Of a stretch of 64,000 nucleotides of DNA, positions 9,001-17,838 are shown one piece after another. How positions within the stretch are numbered: position 1 is the stretch's first letter; each line of letters opens with the position of its first letter. The notes beneath the pieces are model-generated. The model did not search any database. It saw nothing but the letters and a program-made list of their open reading frames with translations, and was not told the origin of the DNA. Origin of the DNA: Limnohabitans sp. TEGF004 (GTDB taxonomy: Bacteria > Pseudomonadota > Gammaproteobacteria > Burkholderiales > Burkholderiaceae_C); contig NZ_AP027056.1 of the NCBI RefSeq assembly GCF_027924965.1, forward strand, positions 1,488,001-1,552,000, given 5' to 3'. A program made the position numbers and the translations under genes.

Positions 9001-10124
9001 GCCACACGGCCGCAACGGCCTGCGCGTTGGTTGGCTGCGGCTTGACTGATGGGCTCCACCATCAACTGCTCCACCTTGCTGCGCCAGCTGTAGCGCTTGA
9101 CGCGTGCCGTGCCTGCATCAATCACATAGCGAATGCCAGGCACGGTGAGTGAGGTTTCGGCCACGTTGGTGGCCAGCACAATGCGACGGCCACCACGTGT
9201 GTCAAACACACGGTCTTGCTCAGCAGTTGAAAGCCTCGCAAACAAGGGCAGCACTTCAGCGCTGCGCATGACGGGGCTGTGACTCAGGTGGGCACGCAGG
9301 TGGTCTGCCGCTTCTCGAATTTCGCGCTCGCCCGGCAAGAACACCAAGATGTCACCCTGCTGCGATGGGTTGCTCCACAGCTCGTCCACGCCGTCGGCAA
9401 TGGCGTTGTTCAGGTCGTAGTCGCGCTTTTCTTCAAACGGGCGGTAGCGCATCTCGACGGGGAAGGTGCGGCCCGAAACCATCAGTACCGGCGCTGGCCC
9501 TTTGGCTGAAGCAAAGTGCTGCGCAAAGCGATCGGCATCAATCGTGGCCGAGGTGACGATGATTTTCAGGTCAGGCCTGCGCGGCAAGATTTCGCGCAAA
9601 TAGCCCAGCAAAAAGTCAATGTTCAGGCTGCGCTCGTGAGCCTCGTCAATGATGATGGTGTCGTAGGCTTTGAGCAGCGGGTCGTTTTGCGTCTCGGCCA
9701 GCAAAATGCCGTCGGTCATCAGCTTGACCGACGCGTCTTTGCTCAGGCGGTCTTGGAAGCGCACCTTGAAACCCACCACGTCGCCCAGCGGGGTTTTGAG
9801 CTCTTCGGCAATGCGCTTGGCCACCGAGCTGGCGGCAATGCGGCGGGGCTGGGTGTGGCCGATGATTTGTTTGCGCTGACCAGGCTTGGAGTTGGGGCCA
9901 AGCTCCCTGCCTTGTCCGCGCCCCAGAGCGAGCGCCATTTTGGGCAGTTGCGTGGTTTTGCCCGAGCCAGTTTCGCCGCACACGATGATGACCTGATGCG
10001 CCTGCATGGCGGCCATGATTTCTTCGCGCCTGGCCGAGACGGGCAACGATTCTGGAAATTCAATCTTGAACGGGAAAGACTGGGGGCTTAGGGTAGACAA
10101 AACAGGCGCTAACTTGGGTGACAA
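6054..10124 (-). CDS. hrpA: ATP-dependent RNA helicase HrpA
   Basis: A 1356-residue DEAH-box RNA helicase with CGETGSGKTTQLPK (Walker A, near residue 50), IIIDEAHERS (motif II), TSATID (motif III), a QRAGRCGR motif VI, then the helicase-associated domains and the long C-terminal DUF3418 region typical of HrpA. HrpA resolves stalled or collided ribosomes. It is somewhat longer than the E. coli enzyme. Part of the excess is a low-complexity Ala/Ser-rich linker around residues 1030-1075, encoded by a large palindrome listed separately. The reading frame is uninterrupted. It is divergent from argA with 68 bp between the starts. Confidence 0.93.
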   Translation of the reverse strand: MSPKLAPVLSTLSPQSFPFKIEFPESLPVSARREEIMAAMQAHQVIIVCGETGSGKTTQLPKMALALGRGQGRELGPNSKPGQRKQIIGHTQPRRIAASSVAKRIAEELKTPLGDVVGFKVRFQDRLSKDASVKLMTDGILLAETQNDPLLKAYDTIIIDEAHERSLNIDFLLGYLREILPRRPDLKIIVTSATIDADRFAQHFASAKGPAPVLMVSGRTFPVEMRYRPFEEKRDYDLNNAIADGVDELWSNPSQQGDILVFLPGEREIREAADHLRAHLSHSPVMRSAEVLPLFARLSTAEQDRVFDTRGGRRIVLATNVAETSLTVPGIRYVIDAGTARVKRYSWRSKVEQLMVEPISQAAANQRAGRCGRVANGICIRLYDEVDFNGRTKFTDPEILRSSLAGVILRMKSLHLGNVEQFPFLEAPRPKAIADGYQLLSELGAVDDDNELTPMGSELSRLPLDPRVGRMILEARERNALDEVLIIASALSVQDVRDRPMEAQAAADQAHAKFDDDRSEFSGYLNLWKWLENSRGGKPHLPASMKQQIAVKQPQSKQGAVKVGMTGVPTEHKLSNRQYEALLRQNFINVRRVREWRDTHTQLLTVVTEHKWRINTLPASYEQLHLSMLAGLLGNVGCKLEDDEAYLGARGIKFYRHPGAHLRKKPGRWIVVAELVETTRLFGRGIAAMEPQWLEQVGGHLLKKQLLDPHWEKKAGEVKALERATLYGLVVYNGRRVSYSKVDMVGAREIFIREALVAGELDTKLQFLAANQKLIAQVEELEHKSRRQDVLVDDALIYAFYDQQLPTDVCSLVTLEHWYREEVKRQPKLLCLSREELMRHQAAGITTQAFPKTLRMGGVDCSADYLHEPGDAKDGLTVTVPLFVLNQVSEERAEWLVPGMLNQKIHALLKTLHQRPRSRLVPLPESAARLTEALSSDTVFGAGPLVDALLKLVRDATQVDVKRADFKVDMLPPHLFMNFRVVDEHGRQLGHGRNLGALKAELGSQARGAFQALAALKGVGTLSSGVVVEGAAASADGEQRAPHASQKSSPAALHQPTPSGRGASVARSAASSPADQRYTSWTFGELPELMEITKGKQTLIGFPALVDVGDAVCIEVFDEPEVAATKHRAGLRRLFSIQIKDALKYLEKNLPDLQKMSVAYMSLGTSDELKQQILDVALDRAFLLDPLPTSEADFKRRLEEGRGRLTLIANEIARLASTVLTEFAAASRKVKDTKISPDSVADAAQQLQRLVGKRFIADTPYTQLQHFARYLKAVVLRLDKLRADAARDATKLAELKPLDQKYWRLVAERKGVTDARMQEFRWLLEELRVSFFAQELRTPQPVSVKRLDKAWQQLSY
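6955..7026. repeat. Large palindrome inserted in frame inside hrpA
   Basis: Two perfect 23-bp inverted arms, 6955-6977 and 7004-7026 (outer end gtcggctgatggagagcagc), flank a 26-bp loop. The element lies within the hrpA coding frame, in a poorly conserved Ala/Ser-rich linker that it partly encodes. The perfect arms suggest a small mobile palindromic element rather than chance. I cannot tell whether other copies exist in the genome. Confidence 0.85.
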
Positions 10125-10192
10125 TCCGCAATTATCCCCGTCCGGCTCACACCGAGAACGCTCAACCCTTTACACGCCACAAACCAGCCCAC

Positions 10193-11542
10193 ATGTCCGC
10201 CGTTTTTGACTTCACTTTTGTGCCTTGGTTCCGTTCGGTCGCGCCGTATATCCACATGCATCGCGGCAAGACCTTTGTCGTCGGCATCGCGGGCGAGGCC
10301 ATTGCTGCAGGCAAGCTGCCCAACTTGGCGCAAGACTTGGCGCTCATCCAAAGCATGGGCGTTCGCATTGTGCTGGTCCACGGCTTTCGCCCACAGGTGA
10401 ACGAACAGCTGGCCGCCAAAGGCCATGTGCCCCACTACTCACACGGCATGCGCATCACCGACGGCGTGGCCCTCGACTGCGCGCAAGAGGCAGCAGGCCA
10501 ACTGCGCTTTGAAATTGAAGCCGCGTTCAGCCAGGCCTTGCCCAACACGCCCATGGCCGGCGCCACGGTGCGCGTGATTTCAGGCAACTTCATCACCGCT
10601 CGCCCTGTGGGTATCTTGGACGGGGTGGACTTTCAACACTCGGGCCTCGTGCGCAAGGTTGACGTGGCGGGCATCACCCAAACCCTCGCCTCGGGTTCGA
10701 TGGTGCTCATCTCGCCGTTTGGCTTCTCGCCCACGGGCGAAGCGTTCAACCTGACCATGGAAGAAGTGGCCACATCGGTGGCCACCGCTTTGCAAGCTGA
10801 CAAACTGCTGTTTGTGACGGAGACACCGGGCATTCGCATTCGCCCCATGGAGCCCGAAAGCGAAGACAACCCCATCGACACCGAACTGCCGTTGGACGCC
10901 GCCAAACAACTGCTGGCCACCCTGCCCCACACCACAGACCCCTCTGACATCGCGTTTTACTTGCAGCATTGCGTGAAGGCTTGCGAGACGGGCGTGGAGC
11001 GCAGCCACATCTTGCCGTTCGCGGTGGATGGCTCGCTGCTGCTAGAGGTGTATATGCATGACGGCATCGGCACCATGGTGGTGGACGAGAAGCTGGAGAG
11101 CCTGCGCGAAGCCACACATGAAGACGTGGGCGGCATCTTGCAACTGATTGAGCCGTTTGAAAAAGACGGCACCTTGGTCAAGCGTGACCGCAACGAGATT
11201 GAACGCGACGTGGGCCAATACACCGTCATCGAACATGACGGCGTGATCTTCGCCTGCGCGGCGCTCTACCCCTACCCTGAAGCCCAAACGGCAGAGATGG
11301 CGGCACTGACTGTGTCCCCCCAATCGCAAGGTCAAGGCGATGGCGAGAAGGTGTTGAAGCGCATCGAACAACGCGCGCGCAACAAAGGCCTCAAGAGCAT
11401 TTTTGTGTTGACCACGCGCACCAAGCACTGGTTCTTGAAACGCGGCTTTGTACAGGTTGATCCCGACTGGTTGCCCGAGGCACGCAAACGCAAATACAAC
11501 ACCGACCGCAGGAGTTTGGTCTTGGTGAAGAAGCTGGCATAA
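10193..11542 (+). CDS. argA: N-acetylglutamate synthase ArgA
   Basis: A 449-residue bifunctional-architecture ArgA that makes N-acetylglutamate from glutamate and acetyl-CoA, the first step of arginine synthesis. The amino-acid-kinase-like domain occupies about residues 1-290 (IVLVHGFRPQVNEQLAAKG carries the Gly-rich loop). The GNAT acetyltransferase domain follows at about 300-445 (AALTVSPQSQGQGDGEKVL is the acetyl-CoA-binding motif). I chose ATG 10193 because MSAVFDFTFVPWFRSVAPYI is the family's usual N-terminus; an upstream in-frame ATG would add 25 unlike residues. The gene ends in a strong terminator. Confidence 0.93.
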   Translation: MSAVFDFTFVPWFRSVAPYIHMHRGKTFVVGIAGEAIAAGKLPNLAQDLALIQSMGVRIVLVHGFRPQVNEQLAAKGHVPHYSHGMRITDGVALDCAQEAAGQLRFEIEAAFSQALPNTPMAGATVRVISGNFITARPVGILDGVDFQHSGLVRKVDVAGITQTLASGSMVLISPFGFSPTGEAFNLTMEEVATSVATALQADKLLFVTETPGIRIRPMEPESEDNPIDTELPLDAAKQLLATLPHTTDPSDIAFYLQHCVKACETGVERSHILPFAVDGSLLLEVYMHDGIGTMVVDEKLESLREATHEDVGGILQLIEPFEKDGTLVKRDRNEIERDVGQYTVIEHDGVIFACAALYPYPEAQTAEMAALTVSPQSQGQGDGEKVLKRIEQRARNKGLKSIFVLTTRTKHWFLKRGFVQVDPDWLPEARKRKYNTDRRSLVLVKKLA

Positions 11543-11570
11543 AAAACGGGGCTCACAAGCCCCGTTTTTT
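11541..11570. terminator. Bidirectional intrinsic terminator between argA and dsbB
   Basis: A perfect stem AAAAAACGGGGCT / AGCCCCGTTTTTT with a four-base loop starts in the argA stop codon. It has a T run on both strands, so it can end both argA and the convergent dsbB transcript. Confidence 0.93.
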
Positions 11571-11579
11571 ATTGTCAGC

Positions 11580-12140
11580 TCAGGGTGTCACGCCTTCGCT
11601 GGAGTCGCTGGAGTCGCTGGCGTCTCTGATGCTCGGCGCAGGCTGAGACAGCAAGCGGATGAAGGCGGCCAAGGCCAACAACCCCAACCCCACAAACGCC
11701 ACAAACGACCAGTTGGCAATCGAGCCCCCCAAGAAAGTCCAATCCACGTTTGAGCAATCACCACCGCCCTTAAAAATCATGGGGATGGCACGTTGCAGCG
11801 GGAAGGTTTCGATCATGCCGTAGAAGTCACGGCCACATGACACCACCTCGGGCGGGTACCACTGCAACCAAGTTTGGCGGGCCGCCACATAAGCACCGCC
11901 ACCAGCCAACAACACCAACACACTGCCGACCGTCAACGATGCGGTACGGCCCGACAAAACCGCACCCAGCAAAGCCACCAAACCCATCAACACCATCACA
12001 TAGCGCTGCACGATGCACATGGGGCAAGGCTCCAAGCCCACCACATGCTGCAAATACATGCCGAACGACAACAAACCCAAACAGGTCAGGGCAATGCAAA
12101 GCCAAACACGGCGAGGGTGATTCAAAAGTTCTACGTGCAC
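11580..12140 (-). CDS. dsbB: Disulfide bond formation protein DsbB
   Basis: A 186-residue inner-membrane quinone reductase that reoxidises DsbA. Four membrane helices are visible. The two catalytic cysteine pairs are Cys39/Cys42 (EPCPMC) and Cys102/Cys129, and Arg46 follows the first pair as in the family. I chose the GTG at 12140 because a GGAG ribosome site lies six bases upstream and the protein begins directly before the first helix. The open frame continues upstream, but that part is antisense to the next gene. The C-terminus carries a Ser/Asp-rich tail (DSSDSSEG). Confidence 0.9.
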   Translation of the reverse strand: MHVELLNHPRRVWLCIALTCLGLLSFGMYLQHVVGLEPCPMCIVQRYVMVLMGLVALLGAVLSGRTASLTVGSVLVLLAGGGAYVAARQTWLQWYPPEVVSCGRDFYGMIETFPLQRAIPMIFKGGGDCSNVDWTFLGGSIANWSFVAFVGLGLLALAAFIRLLSQPAPSIRDASDSSDSSEGVTP

Positions 12141-12225
12141 ATCGGTCTCCAAAAGGACTAGATTCAATTGTCGCTGTGAAACAATGGTGGCAATGGCCCA
12201 AGCGCCAAAAAACCAAAGACACGCC

Positions 12226-14418
12226 ATGACTTTACGTACACCACCGCTCGCTGATACACCCCGTTTACACAACTTCGTCAACCAACTCGACGCACTGCTC
12301 AAAAGCACCACCGACGAAGCCGCCATTTTGGCGAGTGGCAAACCGCTGTTGGCCGAGTTGGTGGCACACGACGATTGGCTACCTGAAGAATACGCCCAGC
12401 TCAACCCCGAGCGTTACCAACAGTTTTTACTCTACGCCGACCCCGATGACCGCTTTTCAGTGGTGAGCTTTGTGTGGGGCCCAGGCCAAGCCACGCCCAT
12501 CCACGACCACACCGTGTGGGGCATGATTGGCATGCTGCGCGGTGCCGAGCTATGCCAACACTTTGCCAAAAACGCACACGGCAAATGGCAGCCCAGCGGC
12601 GAGCCAACCCGTTTAGAGCCCGGCCATGTCGAAGCCGTGTCGCCCACCATTGGCGATGTGCACCGCGTGTGGAATGCATTCGCCGACCAAACTTCCATCA
12701 GCATCCATGTGTATGGCGCCAACATTGGCGAGGTCAGCCGCCATGTGTTTCATGAAGATGGCACGGTGAAAGATTTCATTTCTGGCTACAGCAATGCCAA
12801 GGTTGAAGCGCCACTTGAATTTCCCCTCGCTGCTTACGCCCGCATTCGCGAAACCCTCTTGCAACGTCAAGAAATCGCCATCCTCGACGTGCGTGAGGAA
12901 GACCCTTTCGCCCAATGCCACCCGCTGTTCGCGGCCAACCTGCCACTGGGCCGCATCGAAGCCGATGCCTGGACACGCATCCCGCGCCTAGACACCTTCA
13001 TCGTGGTGTACGGCACGGCCTTCAATGGCGACGACCTCGCCCTGCCCGCTGCCCGCACCTTGAAACGCATGGGCTACACGAATGTGCATTTGCTCAGCGG
13101 TGGCCTCCAAGGCTGGCAAGACGCAGGCGGCGAAGTGTTCCGCGATGTCAACGTGCCCAGCAAATCGTTTGGTGAGTTGGTCGAATCCAAGCGTCACACG
13201 CCGTCGCTCTCCGCGCAAGAAGTCAAAGCCCTCATCGATGCCAAAGCCAATGTGGTGGTGATGGACGCACGCCGTTTTGACGAGTACCAAACCATGAGCA
13301 TTCCCAGCGGCATCAGCGTGCCTGGGGCCGAGCTGGTATTGCGTGCGCGCGCACTCGCGCCCAATGCCACCACGCGCATCATCGTGAACTGTGCGGGCCG
13401 CACGCGCAGCATCATTGGTACGCAGTCGCTCATCAACTCAGGCATTCCCAACCCCGTGAGCGCCCTGCGCAACGGCACGATTGGTTGGACCTTGGCAGGC
13501 CAAGAGCTGGTCAAAGGTGCGAGCGATCATTTCCCCGAGGTGGACGACGCCACCCGAGCCAAAGCCGCTGCCAGCGCATTTGCGGTGGCCATGCGCGCCG
13601 GTGTGAAACGCGTGCGTTTGGATGAGCTCAACACATGGTTGGCCGACCCCACACGGACCACGTATTTCTTTGATGTGCGCACACCCGAAGAATACGCAGC
13701 AGGCCATGTGGCCGGTGCACGCAGCGCCCCAGGCGGCCAACTGGTGCAAGAGACCGACCACCAAGCCGCCGTGCGCGGCGCGCGCTTGGTGCTGTGCGAC
13801 ACCGACGGCACGCGCGCCAACATGTCTGCCTCGTGGTTAGCCCAAATGGGTTGGGAGGTTTATGTGGTGGCAAGCCTCACCGCTGAAGACTTCAAACACA
13901 CCGACGTGCCGCCTTTGCGCTTGCCAGACCCGCAAGGCAAACTGCCCGCTGTCGATGTGGCCAAAGTCAAAGCTTGGTTGGCCGACCGCAACAGCCACAC
14001 CGTGGTGCTCGACTTCAGCACCAGCGCACAATACATCCAAGGCCACATCCACAGCGCATGGTGGATGCTGCGCACGCAGCTCAAAGACTCGCTCGCTGCC
14101 GCGCACAAAGGCCACCGCTATGTGCTGACCTGCCAAAACGGCAGCGTGTCACGCTTTGCCGCAGCCGATGTGCAAGCGGCTGTCAAAGCAGGCATTGAGG
14201 TGGTGTGGCTTGAAGGCGGCAATGCCGCATGGCTCGCCGCAGGGGGCAAACTTCAAACCGGCGACCACCAAATGGCCGTGGAGCGCGTGGACCGCTACCG
14301 CCGTCCCTACGAGGGCACCAACAACCCAGTGGAAGCCATGCAGGGCTACCTCGACTGGGAATTTGGTTTGGTCGAACAGCTGGCCCGCGATGGCACCCAC
14401 CATTTCAGGGTGATTTAA
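12226..14418 (+). CDS. Cysteine dioxygenase-like domain fused to four rhodanese domains
   Basis: A 730-residue fusion. Residues 1-190 form a cupin of the cysteine/3-mercaptopropionate dioxygenase family with the three-His iron site visible at His93, His95 and His146. Four rhodanese-like domains follow at about 205-305, 325-425, 450-560 and 580-690. The last three have active-site cysteines (Cys389 in NCAGRTRS, Cys524 in CDTDGTR, Cys636 in CQNGSVSR). The first has none in its loop ([10 protein letters not shown]) and is probably structural. The enzyme likely oxidises a thiol to its sulfinate and handles released sulfane sulfur in one polypeptide. The preferred thiol is unknown. Confidence 0.85.
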   Translation: MTLRTPPLADTPRLHNFVNQLDALLKSTTDEAAILASGKPLLAELVAHDDWLPEEYAQLNPERYQQFLLYADPDDRFSVVSFVWGPGQATPIHDHTVWGMIGMLRGAELCQHFAKNAHGKWQPSGEPTRLEPGHVEAVSPTIGDVHRVWNAFADQTSISIHVYGANIGEVSRHVFHEDGTVKDFISGYSNAKVEAPLEFPLAAYARIRETLLQRQEIAILDVREEDPFAQCHPLFAANLPLGRIEADAWTRIPRLDTFIVVYGTAFNGDDLALPAARTLKRMGYTNVHLLSGGLQGWQDAGGEVFRDVNVPSKSFGELVESKRHTPSLSAQEVKALIDAKANVVVMDARRFDEYQTMSIPSGISVPGAELVLRARALAPNATTRIIVNCAGRTRSIIGTQSLINSGIPNPVSALRNGTIGWTLAGQELVKGASDHFPEVDDATRAKAAASAFAVAMRAGVKRVRLDELNTWLADPTRTTYFFDVRTPEEYAAGHVAGARSAPGGQLVQETDHQAAVRGARLVLCDTDGTRANMSASWLAQMGWEVYVVASLTAEDFKHTDVPPLRLPDPQGKLPAVDVAKVKAWLADRNSHTVVLDFSTSAQYIQGHIHSAWWMLRTQLKDSLAAAHKGHRYVLTCQNGSVSRFAAADVQAAVKAGIEVVWLEGGNAAWLAAGGKLQTGDHQMAVERVDRYRRPYEGTNNPVEAMQGYLDWEFGLVEQLARDGTHHFRVI

Positions 14419-14474
14419 ATATTGCTACAGTCTCGCCTGAAGTTTTTAACCCTGATCACAGAGAAGCACATCAC

Positions 14475-14747
14475 ATGTCACGCACCGTTCAATGCATCAA
14501 ACTCGGCACCGAAGCAGAGGGCCTCGATTTGCCACCGTACCCAGGCGAGCTGGGCAAGCGCATTTGGGAAAGCGTCAGCAAGCAAGCGTGGGCTGATTGG
14601 ATCAAGCAACAAACCATGTTGGTGAACGAAAACCGTTTGAACTTGGCCGACCTGCGCGCCCGTGAATACCTCAAGCGCCAAATGGAAAAACATTTCTTTG
14701 GCGACGGCGCGGACGCCGTGCAAGGCTACGTACCACCAAGCGCTTAA
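14475..14747 (+). CDS. yggX: Oxidative damage protection / Fe(II) trafficking protein YggX
   Basis: A 90-residue YggX-family protein. [18 protein letters not shown] at the start, [19 protein letters not shown] and the NEnRLN-like segment are diagnostic, as is the single N-terminal Cys7. The family protects iron-sulfur clusters from oxidants and is linked to iron trafficking. It sits between a thiol dioxygenase and an FAD tRNA-modification enzyme, and the next gene starts 27 bp later. Confidence 0.92.
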   Translation: MSRTVQCIKLGTEAEGLDLPPYPGELGKRIWESVSKQAWADWIKQQTMLVNENRLNLADLRAREYLKRQMEKHFFGDGADAVQGYVPPSA

Positions 14748-14773
14748 TCGCTCCGCATTCAACGCAACCCTGC

Positions 14774-16417
14774 GTGGTCAGCGAGAACGCATGGCACGGC
14801 TTTAGTAGCTGGTGCCACACCCAAGCCAGCTTTGACGAGCTGGCTTTTCTACGTCTGTGGCACAGCTGGACGGCTGATGATGCACGCCCTACGCACTTAC
14901 ATGTGGTGGCGCACACGGTTCAGCCTTTACAAGCGGATGCACTGCTCAGTGCCGCTGCATCACACCCCGAACTGTTGCCCCTCGCCCAACAGCTGGCTGA
15001 GCAATTCTGGGGTTTGTTGCCCGGCATACACCGCTTGCGATTTGCACGCCACACACACTCGAAGACCCAGCTTGATCCAAGCGTTGAAACGGTCCCCAAC
15101 GACCATTTCTGGCACGACCGCGATGCTCGCTTGATGCTGACCCTCTGCATAGGTCCACACGACGCATGGCCCGAGTTTGCCGAAGTACTGCACGCATATC
15201 CCATAGGTCCGTGCATCCCCCCTGTCGATGCGCCTACGTTGGATGAACGAACGGTCACCATCATTGGCTCAGGCATTGCAGGCGCAGGCACCGCACGCGC
15301 ATTGGCAGAACGCGGCTGGCAAGTGACGGTGCTCGAAGCAGGTAACGAACCCGCATCCGGCGCATCAGGCTTGCCCGTGGGCGTGGTGGCGCCACACACC
15401 TCGCATGACGACAGCGGCGTGTCACGCCTCTCGCGTGCGGGCTTGCGGCTGATGGAACAAACCATGCGCGGGCTGCTGACCGAAGGCGTGGATTGGGGCT
15501 GCACCGGTGTGCGCGAACGCCGCCTGCCCGGCAAAACCCGACGCGGCGGTGTGCCACTGAGCTGGCTCCACGAACACGCCCACACCGCGAACGACTGGAC
15601 ACACAAAGCACCACTGCCCGCCCCTGACGATGCGTACTGGCACCCACACGGCGCGTGGCTCAGACCTGCGCAATTGGTGCGTGCCTTGCTCGACCACCCG
15701 AACATTCGTTGGCAAGGCCACGCCAAAGTGGACGCTTTGCAATGCGTCACGCCAGTTGAAAACACCAACGCTTCCAAATGGCAAGTGCTTGAAGACGGCA
15801 AGGTACTGGCTGAATCATCACGCGTGGTGTTGGCCGCAGGCCCTGGCTCTGCAGCGCTGATTGCCACCGCCACTGAAGATGGCAGTGCCCCACGCATCAA
15901 CCCACTGCGCGGCCAAGTGTCTTGGGGCTTAATGGCCGATGTGCCCGCAGGTTCGTACATGCCCGCCACACCCGTGAACGGCAATGGCAGTTTTGTGCAC
16001 GACATCACCTCGCCCGATGGCCCCGCTTGGTACACCGGAGCCACGTATGACCGCATCAACGGCGACGCGCGCTTGCTCGATGCCGACCACGCAGAAAACT
16101 TAGAACGCTTGCGAGCTTTAGAGCCGGACACCGCGGCCGCACTCGCCCCCTTGTTTGCCACCGTTGGCTCAGAAGCCCCACGTGTGCATGGCTGGGCTGG
16201 TATGCGCTGTGGCGTGCATGACCGCTTACCCATGACAGGCCGCGTGCCCAACACACCCGAGGGCTTGTACATGAATGCGGCCATGGGCTCGCGCGGTTTG
16301 ACGCTGGGCTTGCTGTGCGGCGAATTGCTGGCCGCACAATGGCATGGCGAGCCCTTGCCTATTGAGGCGCGACTGGCCAAGTTTTTAGATGCCACACGGT
16401 TCAAGCCGAAAGCCTGA
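14774..16417 (+). CDS. mnmC: MnmC-type FAD oxidoreductase with a degenerate methyltransferase half
   Basis: A 547-residue MnmC relative. Residues about 160-545 form the MnmC1-type FAD oxidoreductase (GSGIAGAGTARALAERGWQV with its GxGxxG at residue 165), which converts cmnm5U34 of tRNA to nm5U34. The first 150 residues align by pattern with the MnmC methyltransferase half. However, the S-adenosylmethionine loop (LGFGTGLNFL in family members) is replaced by TQASFDELAFLRLW, and the DAWFLDGFAP motif is absent. The second reaction is therefore probably lost. The start GTG at 14774 is uncertain; the frame is open further upstream inside yggX. Confidence 0.85.
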   Translation: MVSENAWHGFSSWCHTQASFDELAFLRLWHSWTADDARPTHLHVVAHTVQPLQADALLSAAASHPELLPLAQQLAEQFWGLLPGIHRLRFARHTHSKTQLDPSVETVPNDHFWHDRDARLMLTLCIGPHDAWPEFAEVLHAYPIGPCIPPVDAPTLDERTVTIIGSGIAGAGTARALAERGWQVTVLEAGNEPASGASGLPVGVVAPHTSHDDSGVSRLSRAGLRLMEQTMRGLLTEGVDWGCTGVRERRLPGKTRRGGVPLSWLHEHAHTANDWTHKAPLPAPDDAYWHPHGAWLRPAQLVRALLDHPNIRWQGHAKVDALQCVTPVENTNASKWQVLEDGKVLAESSRVVLAAGPGSAALIATATEDGSAPRINPLRGQVSWGLMADVPAGSYMPATPVNGNGSFVHDITSPDGPAWYTGATYDRINGDARLLDADHAENLERLRALEPDTAAALAPLFATVGSEAPRVHGWAGMRCGVHDRLPMTGRVPNTPEGLYMNAAMGSRGLTLGLLCGELLAAQWHGEPLPIEARLAKFLDATRFKPKA

Positions 16418-16458
16418 GCTGACGCATTGCACATAACGACACTCTTAATCGCCCGCCC

Positions 16459-17835
16459 ATGCCCCAAACCTCACACGACACACCCACAACAAAAGATGCA
16501 ACTGAACAAGTAGCACCAGCTGCCGTGAGCATGGCCGAAGCCTTTTGGTTTTGGCTCAAGCTCGGTTTCATTAGCTTTGGTGGGCCTGCGGGACAAATTG
16601 CCATCCTGCATCAAGAGCTGGTGGAGCGCCGCCGTTGGTTATCAGAGCGACGGTTTTTGCACGCGCTCAACTACTGCATGGTGTTGCCCGGCCCAGAGGC
16701 CCAACAGCTGGTCACGTACATCGGCTGGCTCATGCACAAGCGCTGGGGCGGTGTGGTGGCGGGCGCGTTGTTTGTGTTGCCGTCATTGGCCATCTTGATT
16801 GCGCTCTCGTGGGTGTACATCGCCTTCGGTGATGTGCCTTGGGTGGCCGGTTTGTTCTTTGGCATCAAGCCTGCGGTCACGGCCATCGTGGTGCAAGCGG
16901 CGCATCGCATTGGCTCGCGTGCTTTGAAGAACAACACTTTGTGGGCCATCGCTGCGGCATCGTTTGTGGCCATCTTTGCGCTGGATGTGCCCTTCCCTTT
17001 CATCGTGGGTGTGGCCGCTGCTGTAGGTTATGTGGGCGGCCGCGTGTCGCCACACACCTTTCAAACAGGGGGTGGTCATGGTGCTGCCAACGCTTCTTAT
17101 GGCCCGGCTTTGATTGACGACCACACGCCACCACCTGCACACGCGCATTTCAGCTTTGCAGGTTTGGCGCAAGTGTTGTTGGCAGGCGCCTTGCTGTGGG
17201 CTCTACCCATGGGCGTGCTGTGTGCGGTGTTCGGTTGGGAACACGGCTTCACGCAAATGGGCTGGTTCTTCACCAAAGCGGCCTTGCTCACCTTCGGTGG
17301 CGCGTATGCCGTGTTGCCCTATGTGTACCAAGGTGCGGTGGGTCAGTTTGGCTGGGTCACGCCCACGCAAATGATGGACGGCTTGGCCTTGGGCGAAACC
17401 ACACCGGGTCCACTCATCATGGTGGTGGCCTTTGTGGCCTTCATCGGTGGCTATGTCAAAGCCTTGCTCGGGCCTGAGAGCTTGTTGGCCGCAGGCGCAT
17501 TGGCCGCGTGCCTCGTGACGTGGTTCACGTTCTTGCCCTCGTTCATCTTCATCTTGGCAGGCGGTCCCTTGGTCGAGAGCACGCACCGCAACCTCAAATT
17601 CACCGCGCCCCTCACCGCCATCACCGCAGCTGTGGTGGGCGTGGTGCTCAACCTCGCTTTGTTCTTTGGCTACCACCTGTTGTGGCCCGAAGGTTTTGCA
17701 GGCGCGTTGGATGTGCGCTCGGCACTCATTGCCATCGCGGCGGCAGTGGCCTTGTTCAAATACAAACGCAGCGTGATGGAAGTCATCACCTTTTGCGCTT
17801 TGGTGGGTTTGACCGTCAAGCTCATTCCTCTTTAA
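16459..17835 (+). CDS. chrA: Long-chain chromate transporter ChrA
   Basis: A 458-residue two-domain CHR-family permease that exports chromate by proton motive force. Each half has a family signature: FWLKLGFISFGGPAGQIA with LPGPEAQQLVTYIGW in the first, and FTKAALLTFGGAYAVLPYV with GETTPGPLIMV in the second. About ten to twelve membrane helices are apparent. A His-rich loop (residues about 195-235) joins the halves. The LRR kinase gene starts 3 bp after its stop, so they likely share a transcript. Confidence 0.92.
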   Translation: MPQTSHDTPTTKDATEQVAPAAVSMAEAFWFWLKLGFISFGGPAGQIAILHQELVERRRWLSERRFLHALNYCMVLPGPEAQQLVTYIGWLMHKRWGGVVAGALFVLPSLAILIALSWVYIAFGDVPWVAGLFFGIKPAVTAIVVQAAHRIGSRALKNNTLWAIAAASFVAIFALDVPFPFIVGVAAAVGYVGGRVSPHTFQTGGGHGAANASYGPALIDDHTPPPAHAHFSFAGLAQVLLAGALLWALPMGVLCAVFGWEHGFTQMGWFFTKAALLTFGGAYAVLPYVYQGAVGQFGWVTPTQMMDGLALGETTPGPLIMVVAFVAFIGGYVKALLGPESLLAAGALAACLVTWFTFLPSFIFILAGGPLVESTHRNLKFTAPLTAITAAVVGVVLNLALFFGYHLLWPEGFAGALDVRSALIAIAAAVALFKYKRSVMEVITFCALVGLTVKLIPL

Positions 17836-17838
17836 AAC

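Noticed and set aside
12141..12404. N-terminal extension of the dsbB frame
   Set aside because: It lies antisense to the dioxygenase-rhodanese gene, and a GTG with a good ribosome site at 12140 gives a normal DsbB.
14920..16467. Long open frame (515 codons) antisense to mnmC
   Set aside because: Composition is Ser/Ala/Pro-rich as expected for the reverse complement of a GC-biased gene; no domain is visible.
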